NCBI GenBank assembly: GCA_031289585.1
Contig: JAITPF010000037.1
Coordinates: 62,001 to 126,000, forward strand
Source of the DNA: Endomicrobium sp.
GTDB lineage: Bacteria; Elusimicrobiota; Endomicrobiia; Endomicrobiales; Endomicrobiaceae
Direction: 5' to 3'
DNA: 64,000 nucleotides
Positions 38,403-46,876 of this stretch are shown in pieces (position 1 is the stretch's first letter; every line of letters begins with the position of its first letter). A model generated the notes under the pieces. That model was not told the origin of the DNA and did not search any database. It was given only the letters and a program-made list of their open reading frames with translations. Made by a program: the position numbers and the translations under genes.

Positions 38403-39072
38403 AATAGGCAGTTTGTTATTTATGATTTTTACGTTTGTCGAAATTTCTTTTGCTAATGCTATTTCAGGAAAAACTATTGTAACTGGTAATAAATTGGAAG
38501 TAAGAAATGGTGGTAATGTTATAATTTCAAAAGGTAATTCAAAAGCTATTGATGATGTAAATGTTATAACAGCTGACAAGATGACTTACAATAAAAAAAG
38601 TTCTAATCTTTCAGCATCAAGCAATGTTAAATTATTATCAAAAACACAAGATAATGAACCACTTGAAGCGTATGGGGAATTTGCGCAGTATTGTATAAAT
38701 GACGAAAAAGGAAAGATTTGGGGATATAATACTGTAGTTAAGTATTTTATGCAAACTTCTACGTTGCCGCTTATTTTAAATGCGCAGGAAATTTATGTTG
38801 ATAGAAAACAGACAGCTCTGAGTGCTTATAGTAATGTTGAAGTTATAACTTCATCCGGAACAATTTACTCAGATAATGCTGTTTTTGATAAAAAAACGCT
38901 AAGTGTAGTTTTCAGAAAAGATAAGAAAAGACCTATCGCTGATGTTTTATATGAAAGTAGAAAAGGTCTTTATGAGGCGGATGAAATTGTTTTTTACAAT
39001 TCTGATGACAATAAAAAGATAGTTATGAATGGTTCAGTTAAAGGGAAAATTGAGATGGAAGATAAAAAATGA
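38395..39072 (+). CDS. lptA: LptA/OstA-family periplasmic LPS transport protein
   Basis: Signal peptide; repeated TADKMTYNKKSSNLSASSNVKL, NAQEIYVDRKQTALSAYSNVEV. Confidence 0.75.
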   Translation: MIKIGSLLFMIFTFVEISFANAISGKTIVTGNKLEVRNGGNVIISKGNSKAIDDVNVITADKMTYNKKSSNLSASSNVKLLSKTQDNEPLEAYGEFAQYCINDEKGKIWGYNTVVKYFMQTSTLPLILNAQEIYVDRKQTALSAYSNVEVITSSGTIYSDNAVFDKKTLSVVFRKDKKRPIADVLYESRKGLYEADEIVFYNSDDNKKIVMNGSVKGKIEMEDKK

Positions 39073-39788
39073 TACTTAGAACCGAAAATTTATTTAAAAA
39101 GTATAAATATAGAATGGTTGTAAATGGCATAAGCATAAATGTAAGACAGGGTGAGATTGTTGGTTTGCTGGGACCTAACGGAGCGGGAAAAACTACAACT
39201 TTTTATATGACGGTCGGGCTTGTAAAACCTTACGATGGTAGTGTTTATCTTGATGATAAAGAAATAACGGATTATCCTATGTACCAAAAGGCAAGAGCCG
39301 GAATTGGATATCTTGCACAGGAATCGTCGATATTTAGAGGGCTTACTGTTGAAGATAATCTTATGTCTATAGCTCAAATGCTTCCCATTTCTAAGCTTGA
39401 GCAAAAAGAAAAAGTTGATTTGTTTCTTGCAGATTTTGGTCTTACAAAATTACGCAAACAGTTAAGTGTTACGTTATCAGGTGGTGAGAAAAGAAGACTT
39501 GAAATTGCAAGAGTGCTTATAACAGATCCAAAATTTTTACTCTTAGATGAACCTTTTGTTGGGATTGATCCGATAACAGTTGATGATGTACAGAAAATTA
39601 TTAAAAAGTTAAAAGAGAGAGGTTTGGGCATTCTTATAACAGATCACAATGTCAGAGAAACTCTCGAGATCATTGATAGAGCATACATAATTTATGAGGG
39701 AAAAATTCTGCTTGAGGATGGTGCAAAGAAACTGCTTGAAAACCCTAAAGCCAGAAAAGTATATTTAGGAGATAATTTCAAAATGTAG
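39069..39788 (+). CDS. lptB: LPS export ABC transporter ATP-binding protein
   Basis: GLLGPNGAGKTTTFYMTVGLV; YLAQESSIFRGLTVEDNL; LSGGEKRRLEIARVL; LLLDEPFVGIDPITV. Confidence 0.97.
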   Translation: MILRTENLFKKYKYRMVVNGISINVRQGEIVGLLGPNGAGKTTTFYMTVGLVKPYDGSVYLDDKEITDYPMYQKARAGIGYLAQESSIFRGLTVEDNLMSIAQMLPISKLEQKEKVDLFLADFGLTKLRKQLSVTLSGGEKRRLEIARVLITDPKFLLLDEPFVGIDPITVDDVQKIIKKLKERGLGILITDHNVRETLEIIDRAYIIYEGKILLEDGAKKLLENPKARKVYLGDNFKM

Positions 39789-39896
39789 CAGATGTTGTTG
39801 TAAGCCTCTAACTTGGAGTATATTAGAGACTATAAATTTTGGAACAAATTTTGTATATTTTTAATGGTAGTGTTCTGTACGGTAAAGGAGGAATAA

Positions 39897-40451
39897 ATGC
39901 AGATTAACATTACGGCAAGACATTTAAAATTGACTGATTCTATTAATTCTTATGTCCGCAAAAAAATTGCAAAAACTAGTAAGTTTTATGATGGTGATGA
40001 CGTGTGGGCACATGTTATTTTATCGGTTGAAAAAAACAGACAGATAACTGAAATTGTTTTCCATGTAGGGAAACTTTTCTTTAGAGCAAAAGAGCAATCC
40101 ACCGATTTATACACTTCAATAGATTTAACCGTAGATAAACTCGAAAAACAACTCAAAAAACAAAAAGAAATCTCAAAAGTACACAGAAAAGATAATTTAA
40201 AAGTTTCAAAAGATAAAAAACATAATATTGAAGAGGTGTTTTCTTATGATGTTATGGAAGATTCAAGAACGAAAATATCAGAAATAAAGCGTTTTGATTT
40301 AAAACCGGTAATTATAGAAGAAGCTATTAATGAAATGGATAATCTTGGATATAGAGTTTATATGTTTAAAAATAGTGTGAATGATAAAGTTAGTGTTCTT
40401 TATCGCAATGATACTGGGTCAATAGTTCTTTTGGAACCTGATGAAACTTGA
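39897..40451 (+). CDS. hpf: ribosome hibernation-promoting factor (long form)
   Basis: MQINITARHLKLTDSINSYVRKKI...; C-terminal AINEMDNLGYRVYMFKNSVNDKVSVLYRNDTGSIVLLEP. Confidence 0.92.
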   Translation: MQINITARHLKLTDSINSYVRKKIAKTSKFYDGDDVWAHVILSVEKNRQITEIVFHVGKLFFRAKEQSTDLYTSIDLTVDKLEKQLKKQKEISKVHRKDNLKVSKDKKHNIEEVFSYDVMEDSRTKISEIKRFDLKPVIIEEAINEMDNLGYRVYMFKNSVNDKVSVLYRNDTGSIVLLEPDET

Positions 40452-40471
40452 AATAACAGGAGAGGTAAAAA

Positions 40472-40930
40472 ATGAAGATTATGGATTTTTTAAGTCAAGA
40501 TGCAATTGTTGTAGATTTAAAGTCGACAGATAAAAAATCGGCGATTATTGAGCTTGTAGAGGTTTTGAAAGATATAAAAAAAATCAAAAAACCTGACGAG
40601 ATTATTGATGTCGTTTTGGAACGAGAAAAGCTTGGTTCTACAGGAATTGGACAGGGTGTTGCAATACCTCATGGAAAAACTGATATTTTGCAGGAACAAA
40701 TAGGAGTTCTTGGAATTTCACGTAAAGGTATAGAATTTAATTCTCTTGATGGTGAACCGGTTAACATAATTTTTCTTTTGGTTGGTCCTATCGAAGTGGC
40801 GGGTCAACATTTAAAGGCGTTGTCAAAAATTTCTAGACTCTTTAAAGATAAATTTTTAAGACAAGCTATAAAAGATGCAACTACAAAAGAAGACGTTGCA
40901 AAAATAATACAACAAGAGGACGCTTATTAA
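40472..40930 (+). CDS. ptsN: PTS IIA-like nitrogen regulatory/fructose-type protein
   Basis: VLEREKLGSTGIGQGVAIPHGKTDI; IIFLLVGPIEVAGQHLKALSKISRLFKD. Confidence 0.92.
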   Translation: MKIMDFLSQDAIVVDLKSTDKKSAIIELVEVLKDIKKIKKPDEIIDVVLEREKLGSTGIGQGVAIPHGKTDILQEQIGVLGISRKGIEFNSLDGEPVNIIFLLVGPIEVAGQHLKALSKISRLFKDKFLRQAIKDATTKEDVAKIIQQEDAY

Positions 40931-40936
40931 GTATAT

Positions 40937-41105
40937 ATGGATATAAATACGCTTCTTAAAGAAAAAGGCGAAGATTTTAAATTCGAACTTATAAACAAGG
41001 ATGTGGCAGAAAATTACAATTCTAGGAGTATATGGTAAAGTCTTGCTGTGATTGTTGAAACGGCAAGCTTAACCAGAGAGATTTACACGATAGGTTACAT
41101 AATAT
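40937..41105 (+). pseudogene. hprK: HPr kinase/phosphorylase remnant (N- and C-terminal stubs)
   Basis: MDINTLLKEKGEDFKFELINKDVAENYNSRSIW* then, same frame after stop, SLAVIVETASLTREIYTIGY resembling HprK C-terminus; sits between ptsN and rapZ. Confidence 0.65.
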
Positions 41106-41969
41106 ATGATAAAATTATACATAATTTCAGGCATGTCAGGTGCAGGAAAAAGTCAAGCTTTAAAAATATTTGAAGATTTTGGCTTTGTCTGCGTTGATAA
41201 TATGCCTGTTCAAATGATAGCTGATTTTGTTGATATATGTCTTAAAAATCCATGCAAATATAGAAATGTGGCAATAAGTATAGATTCACGTGCTGGAGAA
41301 GCACTTACGTCTTTTAAAGATTTGCTTGCTACATTTATATTAAAAGAGAAAAAAGTAAACTATAAAATTATTTTTTTTAATGCGATTGATTCAGTTTTAC
41401 TCAGGCGCTATTCGGAGACTCGTCACCATCATCCTTTGGGAAAATCATTGCTTGAGGGAATAAGACTTGAAAGAAAAATTATAGACAGGATTTTTACGAT
41501 TGCGGACGAAGTTATAGATACTTCAGACCTTACTATTGGGGAACTAAAAAAAGTAATATCAATACTCACAGGCATTCAACATTCCGGAAAACGGTATCTA
41601 AATATTTCTGTTCTTTCTTTTGGATATAAATATGGATTACCAAATGACGCTGACATAGTTTATGATGTACGTTTTATAACAAATCCAAATTATGTTCACG
41701 AATTAAAGTTTAAAACGGGTAAGGATAAAGCTGTTAAAAGGTATATAGAAAAACAAAAAGAATTCAAGACTTTCTTTAATATGTTCTCAAGAATTATAGA
41801 AACGACGCTTCCGAGATATATTAAAGAAGGCAAAAGCTATCTGACTATAGCAATAGGATGTACAGGCGGACGGCACAGATCAGTTTTTGCTGCCGAAAAA
41901 CTTGCCAAATTTTTAAAAGGTAAAAAGTATAATGTAAAACTTAACCACAGAGATATTTTGCATTTATAA
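41106..41969 (+). CDS. rapZ: RNase adapter RapZ / YvcJ P-loop protein
   Basis: IISGMSGAGKSQALKIFEDFGFVCVDNMP; ETRHHHPL; DVRFITNPNYV; IAIGCTGGRHRSVFAAEKLA. Confidence 0.96.
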   Translation: MIKLYIISGMSGAGKSQALKIFEDFGFVCVDNMPVQMIADFVDICLKNPCKYRNVAISIDSRAGEALTSFKDLLATFILKEKKVNYKIIFFNAIDSVLLRRYSETRHHHPLGKSLLEGIRLERKIIDRIFTIADEVIDTSDLTIGELKKVISILTGIQHSGKRYLNISVLSFGYKYGLPNDADIVYDVRFITNPNYVHELKFKTGKDKAVKRYIEKQKEFKTFFNMFSRIIETTLPRYIKEGKSYLTIAIGCTGGRHRSVFAAEKLAKFLKGKKYNVKLNHRDILHL

Positions 41970-42004
41970 GGAGATTTTATCCTTTGTATTAGGAGAATCT
42001 AAAG

Positions 42005-42415
42005 ATGATTAAGATTATTGTTATAGCGCATGGTGAATTAGCGCAGGAATTGGTCAATTCTGCAGAAACTATTGCCGGAAAACAACCTAATCTCTATGCT
42101 GTTAAAAGAGATAACAGTGATAGTTTAATTCATATGCAGGAAAAGGTGGGCGATCTTTTGAAAAATATAAATGATGAATATGGAACGTTGATACTTGCTG
42201 ATATGATTGGAGGAACTCCATGCAATGCATCCGTTCCAATGTGTAGATCTTTTAACATAGAAATTCTTTCTGGAGTCAATCTTCCGATGGTGTTATCTGC
42301 AGTATTTTCAAGCAAGAATGCGATAAGTGCTTTAGATTTAGTAGAAAAGATACTGCTTGATGGACAAAAAAGCATAATAAACGTAAAAAAAGCGATATTC
42401 AATAAAATAAAATGA
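42005..42415 (+). CDS. PTS mannose-family IIA component
   Basis: IIVIAHGELAQELVNSAETIAGKQ; TLILADMIGGTPCNAS. Confidence 0.9.
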   Translation: MIKIIVIAHGELAQELVNSAETIAGKQPNLYAVKRDNSDSLIHMQEKVGDLLKNINDEYGTLILADMIGGTPCNASVPMCRSFNIEILSGVNLPMVLSAVFSSKNAISALDLVEKILLDGQKSIINVKKAIFNKIK

Positions 42416-42433
42416 AATTGAAGGATAAAAAAA

Positions 42434-42943
42434 ATGCCTATAGTTTTAGTAAGAATAGATGACAGATTATTACATGGACAAATAGTGCAAGGATGGCTGA
42501 AAACGATAGATATTGATGCTTTATTGGTTGTTTCAGATATGGCAGTAAAGGATATAATACAACAGACGCTTATGACTATGGCTGCTCCCAGCAATATAAG
42601 ACTTGAAATCAAAGGTCTTAAAGATGCAACAAATGCAGTTGTAAGTGAACAATACGACAAAGAAAAAGTAATGATTTTAGCATTAAATCCATCTGATATA
42701 TTCTATATGATAGAAAATGGAGCTGTTTTTAAATCTGTAAATGTTGGTGGAATGCATTTTACAAGTGGAAAAAGACAGCTTTTATACAATCTTTGTGTAG
42801 ATGATGGCGATGTAGAAAGTCTATACAGAATATACTGTAAAGGTATTGAATTAGAGGGTCGCGTTCTCCCTAAAGATGAGAGAATAAATATTATACCTGT
42901 AATAGAAAAAGAATATTGGGCAATGTGTAAGGTGGGGAAATGA
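42434..42943 (+). CDS. PTS mannose/sorbose-family IIB component
   Basis: VLVRIDDRLLHGQIVQGWLK; VNVGGMHFTSGKRQL. Confidence 0.93.
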   Translation: MPIVLVRIDDRLLHGQIVQGWLKTIDIDALLVVSDMAVKDIIQQTLMTMAAPSNIRLEIKGLKDATNAVVSEQYDKEKVMILALNPSDIFYMIENGAVFKSVNVGGMHFTSGKRQLLYNLCVDDGDVESLYRIYCKGIELEGRVLPKDERINIIPVIEKEYWAMCKVGK

Positions 42944-45003
42944 GTAAAGTTAAGTTTGTTTTTTGTACACATAATCACCAACCTGTAGGAAATTTCGATT
43001 GGGTTTTTGAAAGGGCTTATCAGGTTTCGTATAGACCTTTTATGAACGTTATGTTAAATCATCCAAAAATAAAATGGAGTATGCACGCAAGTGGAATGTT
43101 ATGGGAATATTTTGCAAGAGAACATCTTGATTATATTAAAAATATAAAGAGTCTAGTTGCAAGTGGTAATCTTGAACTATTGTCTGGTGGTTATTATGAA
43201 CCATTGATGTCCTCGATTCCTGATAGAGATAAAATAGGACAAATAAATAAAATGACCTGCTATATAAAGGATAAATTTGGTTGTGAAGAAGCTAATGGAG
43301 TCTGGCTTGCTGAAAGAGTATGGGAGCCAGGTATGGCTAAAATTCTTGCCGAAAGAGGAATAAATTACACTGTATTAGATGATTCTCATTTTGCATCAGC
43401 AGGTATGGATATAGAAAGATTGAATGGTTACTATACTACTGAAGAGCAAGGATATAGCCTTAATATTTTTCCAATAAGTCAGAAAATGAGATATCTTGTT
43501 CCTTTTGCTGATGTTGAAAACACAATAGAATATTTTAAGTACCTTGTAAAAGAGAGTCCAAATTCAGATCCAGTTGTTGTTATGGCAGATGACGGTGAAA
43601 AGTTTGGTATGTGGCCAAGTACTTATAAACACGTTTACGAAAATAAATGGCTTGAACGCTTTTTAACGTCTTTAGAAGAGAATTCCGATATAGTTGAAAC
43701 AGTGAACTTTTCTGAAGTTTTAAAAATCAAAAAATCATCAGGCAGGGTTTATCTATCGTGTTCTTCTTATTTTGAAATGTCGCAATGGGCTTTGCCAACG
43801 TCTACACAGCAATCTTTTGAAAATGTTATAAATAGATGCAGAGAGGACAGTGAAGTAAAAAGATTTTTACGAGGAGGGTTTTGGAGAAACTTTTTGACTA
43901 AATACGAAGAAGCAAATAATATGCATAAAAGAATGATTTACGTAAGCGAAAAAATAAAAAAGTATATTGACAATAAAAAGCCACATATTGAAAAAGCTTT
44001 AGATAGTTTATATGCAGCGCAATGTAACTGTGCTTATTGGCATGGAATTTTCGGTGGACTTTATTTACCTCATTTAAGGAATGCAGTTTACAATATGCTT
44101 TTAAAAGCGGAAAATCTGTACAATAAATCAATGCTTAAAAGACCTACTTGGAATATTTTTGATTTTAACTGTGATTCTGTTGATGAGTATTTATTTGAAA
44201 GCAAAATGCAAAATATTTATGTGTCTCCGGCGGTAGGGGGGTCAATATTTGAGTGGGATATTTTTCAAATTAATCACAATCTTCTTAATGTATTAACAAG
44301 AAGATATGAGTCGTACCATAAAAAACTCAGGGACAATATAAATAATACTGTAATTGTAAGTGACAATGAATCTGAAGTACAGACTATACACGTTAATGCG
44401 GTAAAAGTAAAAGAGATAAATCTCGATAAGTTTTTGGTTTATGATGCTTATAAAAGAGCATCTCTGATAGATCATTTCTTAGCAAACGATATAAAGCATG
44501 ATGAGTGTATGTTTGGTTATTATGAAGAAAAAGGTGATTTTGTATCTGGTATATATAATGCTTGTGTAAAAGGAGCTAAAATTATTCTTAAAAGGTACGG
44601 TAAAGTCAATGGAAAAAATGTTGAGATTGTAAAAGAAATATCGCCGCTTTCAAACGGTTATGCAGTTGCGTATGAAATTAAAAATGATTCATCTGAAATT
44701 CTTGATGTTTGTTTTGCTCCAGAGCAGGTTTTTGCTTTTTCGTCAAAAGCAGAAGATGATTTTGGAGATTTAAAATCAATTGATATATGGAAAAGATATG
44801 ATGATTATTTTAAAATAGAAGTTGAATTAAAGATCTCATGCAAAAGTGACTTGTTTATTTATCCTGTGGAAACAATTTCAAATTCGGACAATGGATATGA
44901 AAAAACTTATCAAGGGACGGTTGCTGTATTTCTTGTAAAATGTGTCATTAAGCCCAAAGAAGTTAGGAAAATTTCTTTTGAAACAATTGTAAATTTTAAA
45001 TGA
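42940..45003 (+). CDS. GH57 alpha-amylase/4-alpha-glucanotransferase-like (DUF1925/1926-type)
   Basis: FVFCTHNHQPVGNFDWVFERAYQ; GVWLAERVWEPGMAKILAERGI; ADDGEKFGMWPSTYKHVYE. Confidence 0.92.
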   Translation: MSKVKFVFCTHNHQPVGNFDWVFERAYQVSYRPFMNVMLNHPKIKWSMHASGMLWEYFAREHLDYIKNIKSLVASGNLELLSGGYYEPLMSSIPDRDKIGQINKMTCYIKDKFGCEEANGVWLAERVWEPGMAKILAERGINYTVLDDSHFASAGMDIERLNGYYTTEEQGYSLNIFPISQKMRYLVPFADVENTIEYFKYLVKESPNSDPVVVMADDGEKFGMWPSTYKHVYENKWLERFLTSLEENSDIVETVNFSEVLKIKKSSGRVYLSCSSYFEMSQWALPTSTQQSFENVINRCREDSEVKRFLRGGFWRNFLTKYEEANNMHKRMIYVSEKIKKYIDNKKPHIEKALDSLYAAQCNCAYWHGIFGGLYLPHLRNAVYNMLLKAENLYNKSMLKRPTWNIFDFNCDSVDEYLFESKMQNIYVSPAVGGSIFEWDIFQINHNLLNVLTRRYESYHKKLRDNINNTVIVSDNESEVQTIHVNAVKVKEINLDKFLVYDAYKRASLIDHFLANDIKHDECMFGYYEEKGDFVSGIYNACVKGAKIILKRYGKVNGKNVEIVKEISPLSNGYAVAYEIKNDSSEILDVCFAPEQVFAFSSKAEDDFGDLKSIDIWKRYDDYFKIEVELKISCKSDLFIYPVETISNSDNGYEKTYQGTVAVFLVKCVIKPKEVRKISFETIVNFK

Positions 45004-45039
45004 TATTATCGAGATCCCCATTGTGATAAAATTGGCAAG

Positions 45040-45130
45040 TGTCATCCATCAACCTAGTTGAAAATGGTTGCTATTACGAAGCCCGAGTGGCTGTGGCAAT
45101 TTATATCGTTAAAAAAGAAAAGATTACTCC
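45040..45130. repeat. short mosaic repeat between GH57 and PTS IIC
   Basis: TCATCCATCAACCTAGTTGAAAATGG...ATTACGAAGCCCGAGTGGCTGTGGCAAT; cf. 30450 and 51045. Confidence 0.55.
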
Positions 45131-45170
45131 TCAAAATTTGTAAATAGATTAATGGATTAGAGTATAAATT

Positions 45171-45809
45171 ATGACAGAGAGTATAGTTCTTCTTGCATTT
45201 ATTGCAGCTTTATGTAGCACTGATATGACTGCGTTTGGGCAGTTTATGATTTGCCGTCCAATATTTTGCGCTCCTCTTATAGGCTTTTTAATGGGTGATA
45301 TAGGCACAAGTCTTTGGATAGGTATGATAAGCGAAATGATTTGGGTAAATGAAATTCCGATGGGTGTAGCCGTGAGTGTTGATGTTTCTGCAATAAGTAT
45401 TTTATCTACCTTTTGGGTTTGTAAATATTTTAAGGATTCTCAAGAGGCTGCAATATGGGGGTTAATTTTAGCTGTGCCGTTTACATATTTTTACAGAGAA
45501 ATAGATGTTGCTGGAAGAAATTTCAATATTAAACTAATGCACTGGGTTGAAAAAGGAATACAAAATGGAAAATATGGACGTATAAATACAGGTATAGTTG
45601 CAAGTTTATTCTTTTTTGTCTTAAGAGCATTTTTGTTTTATATGTTTGCAATGATTGTTGGCGGATGGATATATGAAGGTATTTATTTGCAATTTTCAGC
45701 GTTTATTCTTGAAGGTTTTAGAAAAGCATGGTATTTGTTGCCTGTAGTTGGCTTTGGAATGGTGATATATAATTTTAGGAATATAAAAATTCAGTTTATG
45801 AGAAAATAA
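45171..45809 (+). CDS. PTS mannose/sorbose-family IIC component
   Basis: Polytopic; RPIFCAPLIGFLMGDIGTSLWIGMISEMIWVNEIPMG. Confidence 0.88.
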   Translation: MTESIVLLAFIAALCSTDMTAFGQFMICRPIFCAPLIGFLMGDIGTSLWIGMISEMIWVNEIPMGVAVSVDVSAISILSTFWVCKYFKDSQEAAIWGLILAVPFTYFYREIDVAGRNFNIKLMHWVEKGIQNGKYGRINTGIVASLFFFVLRAFLFYMFAMIVGGWIYEGIYLQFSAFILEGFRKAWYLLPVVGFGMVIYNFRNIKIQFMRK

Positions 45810-45810
45810 T

Positions 45811-46602
45811 ATGCTTAAGAGATATTCCCAAATGTTTATAAGGGCTTTTTTTATACAGGCGTTATGGAATTTTGAAAGAATGCAAAATATCGGATTTTTG
45901 TTTATATTGAAACCTTTTTTGTATAAAATTTATTTAAATAAAGATAAAAGAAAGGAAGCTTTTTTAAGACATGCAGTATTTTTTAATACGCATCCTTATT
46001 TGGCTAATATTATAATTGCAATTGTTGTAAATATGGAGAAGAAAATAGCTGAGAGTGGGCTTGATGAAAAAGTTTTAGATATAAATATAATTAAGAATAC
46101 TATGACAGGACCTTTAGCTGCAATAGGCGATTCATTGTTTTGGGGAACACTAAGACCTTTAGCATCATTTGTAAGCATATTTATGGTAGTACTTTTTGCA
46201 AAAGCTTTAAACAATAGGTTTGAATCGTATAGTATCTTAATTCCATTAGTTTTTATTGTTTTTTACAATATTGTACATCTTCCAGTAAGATATTGGTTTA
46301 TGTTTATGGGTTTTAAACTTGATAAGGAAAGTATTGTAATGTTGTCAAAACTTGAATTTAAGATTCTATTGGAAATGGTACGTTATAGCGGAGTTGTAAT
46401 TATAGTTGCCACATTGTTTTTATATCTTAAAATTTTTGGATTTGGATCTAATGGTATATTTTTCGGGACTAATATATACGATATATTTGTGTATAGTACT
46501 GTGCTTATTCTTTCGGTTTTTGCATCTGGAAAATTTGGGGCAGTCTTTTTATTTTACGGCATAATATTAATTTGCATTATAATGTCATATTTAGGGATAT
46601 AA
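45811..46602 (+). CDS. PTS mannose-family IID component
   Basis: RAFFIQALWNFERMQNIGFLFILKP; FFNTHPYLANIIIAIVVNMEKK; TGPLAAIGDSLFWGTLRP. Confidence 0.92.
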   Translation: MLKRYSQMFIRAFFIQALWNFERMQNIGFLFILKPFLYKIYLNKDKRKEAFLRHAVFFNTHPYLANIIIAIVVNMEKKIAESGLDEKVLDINIIKNTMTGPLAAIGDSLFWGTLRPLASFVSIFMVVLFAKALNNRFESYSILIPLVFIVFYNIVHLPVRYWFMFMGFKLDKESIVMLSKLEFKILLEMVRYSGVVIIVATLFLYLKIFGFGSNGIFFGTNIYDIFVYSTVLILSVFASGKFGAVFLFYGIILICIIMSYLGI

Positions 46603-46604
46603 AA

Positions 46605-46868
46605 ATGAAGGAAAAAGTTATTGTTGTTTCAAATAAAATGGGATTACACGCAAGACCTGCAGCTATGCTTGTGCAGACTATGACGAGGTATCAGTCCACG
46701 GTTAAAATTTTAAAAGATGATTTTGAGGTGGATGCAAAAAACATTATGGGTGTGATGACTTTAGCTGCTGGGCACGGAAGCGAATTAAAATTCATTATTA
46801 ATGGTCCTGATGAAAACGAAACTTTGTTTGCAATTGAAGGTTTGTTTAAATCTAATTTCAGTGAATAG
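46605..46868 (+). CDS. ptsH: phosphocarrier protein HPr (His15 present; position 46 is Asn)
   Basis: VSNKMGLHARPAAMLVQ; VDAKNIMGVMTLAAGHGSEL. Confidence 0.95.
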   Translation: MKEKVIVVSNKMGLHARPAAMLVQTMTRYQSTVKILKDDFEVDAKNIMGVMTLAAGHGSELKFIINGPDENETLFAIEGLFKSNFSE

Positions 46869-46876
46869 GAGTAAAA

